DNA from: Siphonodentalium dalli
Lineage: Eukaryota; Mollusca; Scaphopoda; Gadilida; Siphonodentaliidae
DNA length: 64,000 nt
Direction of reading: 5' to 3'
Assembly (NCBI GenBank): GCA_032622095.1
Contig: CP136064.1
Coordinates: 186,001 to 250,000, forward strand
In this document: piece after piece, positions 28,253-40,000 of the stretch
How the letters are laid out: every line of letters starts with the position of its first letter
How positions within the stretch are numbered: the first letter of the stretch is position 1
Made by a program: the position numbers and the translations under genes
Notes under the pieces: generated by a model
Database searches by the model: none
What the model was told of the DNA's origin: nothing
Seen by the model: only the letters and a program-made list of their open reading frames with translations

Positions 28253-31200
28253 TTACTTATGTCCCTTTAAGTTGAGATACATCTGTTCCTTTAAACATTC
28301 ATTTGCATTCCAACATGAAGATATATATTTTCTGCAGTCATTGTAAATGACAACCCGATTCGGATATGGCCAGATTTGACATGGCGCGGTATGGAGAAAC
28401 ATGCGCCAAATTGAAAATATCCAACCGTACTCCACCATGGAACCAGTCTATAGCAGATACCCCTTAAAGTTGGTGACTGTGTTACTAATGTCCCTTTAAG
28501 TTGAGATACATCTGTTCCTTTAAACATACATTTGCATTCCACCATAAAGATATATATTTTCTGCAGTCATTGTAAATGACAACCCGATTCGGATAGGGCC
28601 AGATTTGACATGGCGCGGTATGGAGAAACATGCGCCAAATTGAAAATATCCAACCGTACTCCACCATGGAACCAGTCTATAGCAGATACCCCTTTAAGTT
28701 GGTGACTGTGTTACTTATGTCCCTTTAAGTTGAGATACATCTGTTCCTCTAAACATACATTTGCATTCCACCATGAAGATATATATTTTCTGCAGTCATT
28801 GTAAATGACAACCCGATTCGGATATGGCCAGATTTGACATGGCGCGGTATGGAGAAACATGCGCCAAATTGAAAATATCCAACCGTACTCCACCATGGAA
28901 CCAGTCTATAGCAGATACCCCTTTAAGTGGGTGACTGTGTTACTTATGTCCCTTTAAGTTGAGATACATCTGTTCCTTTAAACATACATTTGCTTTCCAA
29001 CATGAAGATATTTATTTTCTGTAGTCATTGTAAATGACAACCCGATTCGGATATGGCCAGATTTGACATTGCGCGGTAGGGAGAAACATGCGCCAAATTG
29101 AAAATATCCAACAGTACTCCACCATGGAACCAGTCTATAGCAGATACCCCTTAAAGTTGGTGACTGTGTTACTTATGTCCCTTTAAGTTGAGATACATCT
29201 GTTTCTTTAAACATACATTTGCATTCCAACATGAAGATATTTATTTTCTGTAGTCATTGTAAATGACAACCCGATTCGGATATGGCCAGATTTGACATGA
29301 CGCGGTAGGGAGAAACATGCGCCAAATTGAAAATATCCAACAGTACTCCACCATGGAACCAGTCTATAGCAGATACCCCTTAAAGTTGGTGACGTGTTAC
29401 TTATGTCCCTTTAAGTTGAGATACATCTGTTCCTTTAAACATACATTTGCATTCCAACATGAAGATATTTATTTTCTGTAGTCATTGTAAATGACAACCC
29501 GATTCGGATATGGCCAGATTTGACATGGCGCGGTATGGAGAAACATGCGCCAAATAGAAAATATCCAACCGTACTCCACCATGGAACCAGTCTATAGCAG
29601 ATACCCCTTAAAGTTGGTGACTGTGTTACTTATGTCCCTTTAAGTTGATATACATCTGTTCCTCTAAACATACATTTGCATTCCAAAATGAAGATATTTA
29701 TTTTCTGTAGTCATTGTAAATGACAACCCGATTCGGATAGGGCCAGATTTGACATGGCGCGGTATGGAGAAACATGCGCCAAGTAGAAAATATCCAACCG
29801 TACTCCACCATGGAACCAGTCTAAATCAGACACCTATTTAAGTTGGTCACTGTGTTACTTATGTCCCTTTAAGTTGTGATACATCTGTTCCTTTAAACAT
29901 ACATTTGCATTCCAACATGAAGATATTTATTTTCTGCAGTCATTGTAAATGACAACCCGATTCGGATATGGCCAGATTTGACATGGCGCGGTATGGAGAA
30001 ACATGCGCAAAATTGAAAATATCCAACCGTACTCCACCATGTAACCAGTCTATAGCAGATACCCCTTCAAGTTGGTGACGGTGTTACTTATGTCCCTTTA
30101 AGTTGAGATACATCTGTTCCTTTAAACATTCATTTGCATTCCAACATGAAGATATATATTTTCTGCAGTCATTGTAAATGACAACCCGATTCGGATATGG
30201 CCAGATTTGACATGGCGCGGTATGGAGAAACATGCGCCAAATTGAAAATATCCAACCGTACTCCACCATGGAACCAGTCTATAGCAGATACCCCTTAAAG
30301 TTGGTGACTGTGTTACTTATGTCCCTTTAAGTTGAGATACATCTGTTCCCTTAAACATACATTTGCATTCCACCATGAAGATATATATTTTCTGCAGTCA
30401 TTGTAAATGACAACCCGATTCGGATAGGGCCAGATTTGACATGGCGCGGTATGGAGAAAAATGCGCCAAATTGAAATTATCCAACCGTACTCCACCATGG
30501 AACCAGTCTATAGCAGATACCCCTTTAAGTTGGTGACTGTGTTACTTATGTCCCTTTAAGTTGAGATACATCTGTTCCTCTAAACATACATTTGCATTCC
30601 ACCATGAAGATATATATTTTCTGCAGTCATTGTAAATGACAACCCGATTCGGATATGGCCAGATTTGACATGGCGCGGTATGGAGAAACATGCGCCAAAT
30701 TGAAAATATCCAACCGTACTCCACCATGGAACCAGTCTATAGCAGATACCCCTTTAAGTGGGTGACTGTGTTACTTATGTCCCTTTAAGTTGAGATACAT
30801 CTGTTCCTTTAAACATACATTTGCTTTCCAACATGAAGATATTTATTTTCTGTAGTCATTGTAAATGACAACCCGATTCGGATATGGCCAGATTTGACAT
30901 TGCGCGGTAGGGAGAAACATGCGCCAAATTGAAAATATCCAACAGTACTCCACCATGGAACCAGTCTATAGCAGATACCCCTTAAAGTTGGTGACTGTGT
31001 TACTTATGTCCCTTTAAGTTGAGATACATCTGTTTCTTTAAACATACATTTGCATTCCAACATGAAGATATTTATTTTCTGTAGTCATTGTAAATGACAA
31101 CCCGATTCGGATATGGCCAGATTTGACATGACGCGGTAGGGAGAAACATGCGCCAAATTGAAAATATCCAACAGTACTCCACCATGGAACCAGTCTATAG

Positions 31201-32100
31201 CAGATACCCCTTAAAGTTGGTGACGTGTTACTTATGTCCCTTTAAGTTGAGATACATCTGTTCCTTTAAACATACATTTGCATTCCAACATGAAGATATT
31301 TATTTTCTGTAGTCATTGTAAATGACAACCCGATTCGGATATGGCCAGATTTGACATGGCGCGGTATGGAGAAACATGCGCCAAATAGAAAATATCCAAC
31401 CGTACTCCACCATGGAACCAGTCTATAGCAGATACCCCTTAAAGTTGGTGACTGTGTTACTTATGTCCCTTTAAGTTGATATACATCTGTTCCTCTAAAC
31501 ATACATTTGCATTCCAAAATGAAGATATTTATTTTCTGTAGTCATTGTAAATGACAACCCGATTCGGATATGGCCAGATTTGACATGGCGCGGTATGGAG
31601 AAACATGCGCCAAGTAGAAAATATCCAACCGTACTCCACCATGGAACCAGTCTAAATCAGACACCTCTTTAAGTTGGTGACTGTGTTACTTATGTCCCTT
31701 TAAGTTGAGATACATCTGTTCCTTTAAACATACATTTGCATTCCACCATGAAGATATATATTTTCTGCAGTCATTGTAAATGACAACCCGATTCGGATAT
31801 GGCCAGATTTGACATGGCGCGGTATGGAGAAACATGCGCCAAATTGAAAATATCCAACCGTACTCCACCATGGAACCAGCCTATAGCAGATACCCCTTAA
31901 AGTTGGTGACTGTGTTACTTATGTCCCTTTAAGTTGAGATACATCTGTTCCTTTAAACATACATTTGCATTCCAACATGAAGATATATATTTTCTGCAGT
32001 CATTGTAAATGACAACCCGATTCAGATATGGCCAGATTTGACATGGCGCGGTATGGAGAAACATGCGCCAAATTGAAAATATCCAACCGTACTCCACCAT
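28253..32100 (-). repeat. 8-monomer higher-order repeat, 1831 bp, third locus
   Basis: Two consecutive copies of the 1831-bp unit start at 28253 and 30084. AAGTGGGTGAC lies at 28926 and 30757 and GACGTGTTAC at 29391 and 31222; both pairs are exactly 1831 bp apart. The array then passes into the CCAGCCTATAGC and GATTCAGATATGG monomers (31878 and 32021) also seen at 23.6-23.8 kb. A single-monomer variant GTTACTAATG near 28483 removes the usual stop of the satellite frame. Confidence 0.85.
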
Positions 32101-35100
32101 GGAACCAGTCTATAGCAGATACCCCTTAAAGTTGGTGACTGTGTTACTTATGTCCCTTTAAGTTGATATACATCTGTTCCTCTAAACATACATTTGCATT
32201 CCAACATGAAGATATTTATTTTCTGTAGTCATTGTAAATGACAACCCGATTCGGATATGGCCAGATTTGACATGGCGCGGTAGGGAGAAACATGCGCCAA
32301 ATTGAAAATATCCAACAGTACTCCACCATGGAACCAGTCTATAGCAGATACCCCATAAAGTTGGTGACTGTGTTACTTATGTCCCTTTAAGTTGAGATAC
32401 ATCTGTTTCTTTAAACATACATTTGCATTCCAACATGAAGATATTTATTTTCTGTAGTCATTGTAAATGACAACCCGATTCGGATATGGCCAGATTTGAC
32501 ATGACGCGGTAGGGAGAAACATGCGCCAAATTGAAAATATCCAACAGTACTCCACCATGGAACCAGTCTATAGCAGATACGCCTTAAAGTTGGTGACGGT
32601 GTTACTTATGTCCCTTTAAGTTGAGATACATCTGTTCCTTTAAACATACATTTGCATTCCACCATGAAGATATATATTTTCTGCAGTCATTGTAAATGAC
32701 AACCCGATTCGGATATGGCCAGATTTGACATGGCGCGGTATGGAGAAACATGCGCCAAATTGAAAATATCCAACAGTACTCCACCATGGAACCAGTCTAT
32801 AGCAGATACCCCTTAAAGTTGGTGACTGTGTTACTTATGTCCCTTTAAGTTGAGATACATCTGTTCCTTTAAACATACATTTGCATTCCACCATGAAGAT
32901 ATATATTTTCTGCAGTCATTGTAAATGACAACCCGATTCGGATATGGCCAGATTTGACATGGCGCGGTATGGAGAAACATGCGCAAAATTGAAAATATCC
33001 AACCGTACTCCACCATGTAACCAGTCTATAGCAGATACCCCTTCAAGTTGGTGACGGTGTTACTTATGTCCCTTTAAGTTGAGATACATCTGTTCCTTTA
33101 AACATTCATTTGCATTCCACCATGAAGTTATATATTTTCTGCAGTCATTGTAAATGACAACCCGATTCGGATATGGCCAGATTTGACATGGCGCGGTATG
33201 GAGAAACATGCGCCAAATTGAAAATATCCAACCGTACTCCACCATGTAACCAGTCTATAGCAGATACCCCTTAAAGTTGGTGACGGTGTTACTTATGTCC
33301 CTTTAAGTTGAGATACATCTGTTCCTTTAAACATACATTTGCATTCCAACATGAAGATATATATTTTCTGCAGTCATTGTAAATGACAACCCGATTCGGA
33401 TATGGCCAGATTTGACATGGCGCGGTATGGAGAAACATGCGCCAAATTGAAAATATCCAACCGTACTCCACCATGGAACCAGTCTATAGCAGATACCCCT
33501 TAAAGTTGGTGACTGTGTTACTTATGTCCCTTTAAGTTGAGATACATCTGTTCCTTTAAACATACATTTGCATTCCAACATGAAGATATTTATTTTCTGT
33601 AGTCATTGTAAATGACAACCCGATTCGGATATGGCCAGATTTGACATGGCTCGGTAGGGAGAAACATGCGCCAAATTGAAAATATCCAACAGTACTCCAC
33701 CATGGAACCAGTCTATAGCAGATACCCCTTAAAGTTGGTGACTGTGTTACTTATGTCTCTTTAAGTTGAGATACATCTGTTCCTTTAAACATACATTTGC
33801 ATTCCAACATGAAGATATTTATTTTCTGTAGTCATTGTAAATGACAACCCGATTCGGATATGGCCAGATTTGACATGGCGCGGTATGGAGAAACATGCGC
33901 CAAATAGAAAATATCCAACCGTACTCCACCATGGAACCAGTCTAAATCAGACACCTCTTTAAGTTGGTGACTGTGTTACTTATGTTCCTTTAAGTTGAGA
34001 TACATCTGTTCCTTTAAACATACATTTGCATTCCAACATGAAGATATTTATTTTCTGTAGTCATTGTAAATGACAACCCGATTCGGATATGGCCAGATTT
34101 GACATGGCGCGGTATGGAGAAACATGCGCAAAATTGAAAATATCCAACCGTACTCCACCATGTAACCAGTCTATAGCAGATACCCCTTAAAGTTGGTGAC
34201 GGTGCTAATTATGTCCCTTTAAGTTGAGATACATCTGTTCCTTTAAACATACATTTGCATTCCAACATGAAGATATTTATTTTCTGCAGTCATTGTAAAT
34301 GACAACCCGATTCGGATATGGCCAGATTTGACATGGCGCGGTATGGAGAAACATGCGCCAAATTGAAAATATCCAACCGTACTCCACCATGGAACCAGTC
34401 TATAGCAGATACCCCTTAAAGTTGGTGACTGTGTTACTTATGTCCCTTTAAGATGAGATACATCTGTTCCTTTAAACATACATTTGCATTCCAACATGAA
34501 GATATATATTTTCTGTAGTCATTGTAAATGACAACCCGATTCGGATATGGCCAGATTTGACATGGCGCGGTATGGAGAAACATGCGCCAAATTGAAAATA
34601 TCCAACCGTACTCCACCATGGAACCAGTCTATAGCAGATACCCCTTAAAGTTGGTGACTGTGTTACTTATGTCCCTTTAAGTTGAGATATATCTGTTCCT
34701 TTAAACATACATTTGCATTCCAACATGAAGATATATATTTTCTGCAGTCATTGTAAATGACAACCCGATTCGGATATGGCCAGATTTGACATGGCGTGGT
34801 ATGGAGAAACAAGCGCCAAATTGAAAATATCCAACCGTACTCCACCATGGAACCAGTCTATAGCAGATACCCCTTAAAGTTGGTGACTGTGTTACTTATG
34901 TCCCTTTAAGTTGAGATACATCTGTTTCTTTAAACATACATTTGCATTCCACCATGAAGATATATATTTTCTGCAGTCATTGTAAATGACAACCCGATTC
35001 GGATAGGGCCAGATTTGACATGACGCGGTATGGAGAAACATGCGCCAAATTGAAAATATCCAACCGTACTCCACCATGGAACCAGTCTATATCAGACACC

Positions 35101-35344
35101 CCTTTAAGTTGTTGACTGTGTTACTTATGTCCCTTTAAGTTGAGATACATCTGTTCCTTTAAACATACATTTGCATTCCACCATGAAGATATATATTTTC
35201 TGCAGTCATTGTAAATGACAACCCGATTCGGATATGGCCAGATTTGACATGGCGCGGTATGGAGAAACATGCGCCAAATTGAAAATATCCAACCGTACTC
35301 CACCATGGAACCAGTCTATAGCAGATACCCCTTTAAGTTGGTGA

Positions 35345-35802
35345 CTGTGTTGCTTATGTCCCTTTAAGTTGAGAAACATCTGTTCCTTTAAACATACATT
35401 TGCATTCCAACATGAAGATATTTAATTTCTGTAGTCATTGTAAATGACAACCCGATTCGGATATGGCCAGATTTGACATGGCGCGGTATGGAGAAACATG
35501 CGCCAAATAGAAAATATCCAACCGTACTCCACCATGGAACCAGTCTATAGCAGATACCCCTTTAAGTTGGTGACTGTGTTGCTTATGTCCCTTTAAGTTG
35601 AGAAACATCTGTTCCTTTAAACATACATTTGCATTCCAACATGAAGATATTTAATTTCTGTAGTCATTGTAAATGACAACCCGATTCGGATATGGCCAGA
35701 TTTGACATGGCGCGGTATGGAGAAACATGCGCCAAATAGAAAATATCCAACCGTACTCCACCATGGAACCAGTCTATAGCAGATACCCCTTAAAGTTGGT
35801 GA
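35345..35802 (-). repeat. Single-monomer duplication
   Basis: Monomers 35345-35573 and 35574-35802 share three rare variants: GTTGCTTATG, GAGAAACATCTG and TTTAATTTCTG. They look identical by eye. The mirrored location in block 5 (about 58080-58200) has only one such monomer. One copy was therefore gained here, or lost there, after the inverted duplication. Confidence 0.85.
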
Positions 35803-36433
35803 CTGTGTTACTTATGTCCCTTTAAGTTGAGATACATCTGTTCCTCTAAACATACATTTGCATTCCAACATGAAGATATTTATTTTCTGTAGTCATTGTA
35901 AATGACAACCCGATTCGGATATGGCCAGATTTGACATGGCGCGGTATGGAGAAACATGCGCCAAGTAGAAAATATCCAACCGTACTCCACCATGGAACCA
36001 GTCTAAATCAGACACCTCTTTAAGTTGGTGACTGTGTTACTTATGTCCCTTTAAGTTGAGATACATCTGTTCCTTTAAACATACATTTGCATTCCAACAT
36101 GAAGATATTTATTTTCTGCAGTCATTGTAAATGACAACCCGATTCGGATATGGCCAGATTTGACATGGCGCGGTATGGAGAAACATGCGCCAAATTGAAA
36201 ATATCCAACCGTACTCCACCATGGAACCAGTCTATAGCAGATACCCCTTAAAGTTGGTGACTGTGTTACTTATGTCCCTTTAAGTTGAGATACATCTGTT
36301 CCTTTAAACATACATTTGCATTCCACCATGAAGATATATATTTTCTGCAGTCATTGTAAATGACAACCCGATTCGGATAGGGCCAGATTTGACATGGCGC
36401 GGTATGGAGAAACATGCGCCAAATTGAAAATAT

Positions 36434-36509
36434 CCAACCGTACTCCACCATGGAACCAGTCTATAGCAGATACCCCTTTAAGTTGGTGACTGTGTTACTT
36501 ATTGGTTGG
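36434..36509. other. Inversion junction J1 (minus to plus)
   Basis: Minus-oriented satellite runs through TGTGTTACTTAT, ending at 36502. One unassigned T follows at 36503, then plus-oriented satellite starts at GGTTGGATATT (36504). The two directions do not meet symmetrically. CCAACC (36434-36439) and GGTTGG (36504-36509) are the innermost paired bases, leaving a 64-nt single-copy loop between long inverted arms. The loop geometry fits a fold-back or template-switch origin. A chance open frame (36414-36605, plus) spans the join. Confidence 0.93.
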
Positions 36510-37000
36510 ATATTTTCAATTTTGCGCATGTTTCTCCATACCGCGCCATGTCAAATCTGGCCATATCCGAATCGGGTTGTCATTTACAATGACTACAGAA
36601 AATAAATATCTTCATGTTGGAATGCAAATGTATGTTTAAAGGAACAGATGTATCTCAACTTAAAGGAACATAAGTAACACAGTCGCCAACTTAAAGAGGT
36701 GTCTGATTTAGACTGGTTCCATGGTGGAGTACGGTTGGATATTTTCTATTTGGCGCATGTTTCTCCATACCGCGCCATGTCAAATCTGGCCATATCCGAA
36801 TCGGGTTGTCATTTACAATGACTACAGAAAATAAATATCTTCATGTTGGAATGCAAATGTATGTTTAAAGGAACAGATGTATCTCAACTTAAAGGGACAT
36901 AAGTAACACAGTCACCAACTTTAAGGGGTATCTGCTATAGACTGGTTCCATGGTGGAGTACTGTTGGATATTTTCAATTTGGCGCATGTTTCTCCCTACC

Positions 37001-40000
37001 GAGCCATGTCAAATCTGGCCATATCCGAATCGGGTTGTCATTTACAATGACTACAGAAAATAAATATCTTCATGTTGGAATGCAAATGTATGTTTAAAGG
37101 AACAGATGTATCTCAACTTAAAGGGACATAAGTAACACAGTCACCAACTTTAAGGGGTATCTGCTATAGACTGGTTCCATGGTGGAGTACGGTTGGATAT
37201 TTTCAATTTGGCGCATGTTTCTCCATACCGCGCCATGTCAAATCTGGCCATATCCGAATCGGGTTGTCATTTACAATGACTGCAGAAAATATATATCTTC
37301 ATGTTGGAATGCAAATGTATGTTTAAAGGAACAGATGTATCTCAACTTAAAGGAACATAAGTAACACCGTCACCAACTTTAAGGGGTATCTGCTATAGAC
37401 TGGTTACATGGTGGAGTACGGTTGGATATTTTCAATTTGGCGCATGTTTCTCCATACCGCGCCATGTCAAATCTGGCCATATCCGAATCGGGTTGTCATT
37501 TACAATGACTGCAGAAAATATATATCTTCATGGTGGAATGCAAATGAATGTTTAAAGGAACAGATGTATCTCAACTTAAAGGGACATAAGTAACACCGTC
37601 ACCAACTTGAAGGGGTATCTGCTATAGACTGGTTACATGGTGGAGTACGGTTGGATATTTTCAATTTTGCGCATGTTTCTCCATACCGCGCCATGTCAAA
37701 TCTGGCCATATCCGAATCTGGTTGTCATTTACAATGACTGCAGAAAATAAATATCTTCATGTTGGAATGCAAATGTATGTTTAAAGGAACAGATGTATCT
37801 CAACTTAAAGGACATAAGTAACACAGTCACCAACTTAAAGAGGTGTCTGATTTAGAATGGTTCCATGGTGGAGTACGGTTGGATATTTTCTACTTGGCGC
37901 ATGTTTCTCCATACCGCGCCATGTCAAATCTGGCCATATCCGAATCGGGTTGTCATTTACAATGACTGCAGAAAATATATATCTTCATGGTGGAATGCAA
38001 ATGTATGTTTAAAGGAACAGATGTATCTCAACTTAAAGGGACATAAGTAACACAGTCACCAACTTTAAGGGGTATCTGCTATAGACTGGTTCCATGGTGG
38101 AGTACTGTTGGATATTTTCAATTTGGCGCATGTTTCTCCATACCGCGCCATGTCAAATCTGGCCATATCCGAATCGGGTTGTCATTTACAATGACTGCAG
38201 AAAATATATATCTTCATGGTGGAATGCAAATGTATGTTTAAAGGAACAGATGTATCTCAACTTAAAGGGACATAAGTAACACCGTCACCAACTTTAAGGC
38301 GTATCTGCTATAGACTGGTTCCATGGTGGAGTACTGTTGGATATTTTCAATTTGGCGCATGTTTCTCCCTACCGCGTCATGTCAAATCTGGCCATATCCG
38401 AATCGGGTTGTCATTTACAATGACTACAGAAAATAAATATCTTCATGTTGGAATGCAAATGTATGTTTAAAGAAACAGATGTATCTCAACTTAAAGGGAC
38501 ATAAGTAACACAGTCACCAACTTTAAGGGGTATCTGCTATAGACTGGTTCCATGGTGGAGTACTGTTGGATATTTTCAATTTGGCGCATGTTTCTCCCTA
38601 CCGCGCCATGTCAAATCTGGCCATATCCGAATCGGGTTGTCATTTACAATGACTACAGAAAATAAATATCTTCATGTTGGAAAGCAAATGTATCTTTAAA
38701 GGAACAGATGTATCTCAACTTAAAGGGACATAAGTAACACAGTCACCAACTTAAAGGGGTATCTGCTATAGACTGGTTCCATGGTGGAGTACGGTTGGAT
38801 ATTTTCAATTTGGCGTATGTTTCTCCATACCGCGCCATGTCAAATCTGGCCATATCCAAATCGGGTTGTCATTTACAATGACTGCAGAAAATATATATCT
38901 TCATGGTGGAATGCAAATGTATGTTTAAAGGAACAGATGTATCTCAACTTAAAGGGACATAAGTAACACAGTCACCAACTTAAAGGGGTGTCTGATATAG
39001 ACTGGTTCCATGGTGGAGTACGGTTGGATATTTTCAATTTGGCGCATGTTTCTCCATACCGCGTCATGTCAAATCTGGCCCTATCCGAATCGGGTTGTCA
39101 TTTACAATGACTGCAGAAAATATATATCTTCATGGTGGAATGCAAATGTATGTTTAAAGAAACAGATGTATCTCAACTTAAAGGGACATAAGTAACACAG
39201 TCACCAACTTTAAGGGGTATCTGCTATAGACTGGTTCCATGGTGGAGTACGGTTGGATATTTTCAATTTGGCGCTTGTTTCTCCATACCACGCCATGTCA
39301 AATCTGGCCATATCCGAATCGGGTTGTCATTTACAATGACTGCAGAAAATATATATCTTCATGTTGGAATGCAAATGTATGTTTAAAGGAACAGATGTAT
39401 CTCAACTTAAAGGGACATAAGTAACACAGTCACCAACTTTAAGGGGTATCTGCTATAGACTGGTTCCATGGTGGAGTACGGTTGGATATTTTCAATTTGG
39501 CGCATGTTTCTCCATACCGCGCCATGTCAAATCTGGCCATATCCGAATCGGGTTGTCATTTACAATGACTGCAGAAAATATATATCTTCATGTTGGAATG
39601 CAAATGTATGTTTAAAGGAACAGATGTATCTCAACTTAAAGGGACATAAGTAACACCGTCACCAACTTTAAGGGGTATCTGCTATAGACTGGTTACATGG
39701 TGGAGTACGGTTGGATATTTTCAATTTTGCGCATGTTTCTCCATACCGCGCCATGTCAAATCTGGCCATATCCGAATCGGGTTGTCATTTACAATGACTA
39801 CAGAAAATAAATATCTTCATGTTGGAATGCAAATGTATGTTTAAAGGAACAGATGTATCTCAACTTAAAGGAACATAAGTAACACAGTCACCAACTTAAA
39901 GAGGTGTCTGATTTAGACTGGTTCCATGGTGGAGTACGGTTGGATATTTTCTATTTGGCGCATGTTTCTCCATACCGCGCCATGTCAAATCTGGCCATAT

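Larger units (their letters stand above)
1..36502 (-). repeat. 229-bp satellite array, block 1 (minus orientation)
   Basis: About 159 head-to-tail monomers of 229 bp, entering from outside the window and ending at inversion junction J1. Each copy carries the same landmarks in the same order: a CCCTTTAAGTTG pair, ACATACATTTGCATTCC, a TATATATTTTCTGCAG or TTTATTTTCTGTAG segment, ATGACAACCCGATTCGG, TTTGACATGGCGCGG, AACATGCGCCAAATTG, and CCATGG or CCATGT. Copies differ by a few substitutions, with rare 1-bp indels such as GACGTGTTAC near 5350, 21608, 25041, 29391 and 31222. One counted monomer is about 40% GC. Variants are not random: they recur in fixed order and define higher-order repeats. No gene or unrelated insertion was seen in this block. 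Confidence 0.98.

Noticed and set aside
28291-28545. 84-codon minus frame
   Set aside because: It is a shifted frame through the satellite, extended only because local variants removed stops. It has no independent support.
1-36502. CRISPR array
   Set aside because: The repeat unit is 229 bp and contiguous with no unique spacers. All parts of the unit are repeated and there are no cas-like genes.
36414-36605. 63-codon fusion frame across J1 (and 57160-57351 across J3)
   Set aside because: It exists only because the inversion joined two satellite frames. Its identity at J1 and J3 reflects the copied junction, not coding constraint.
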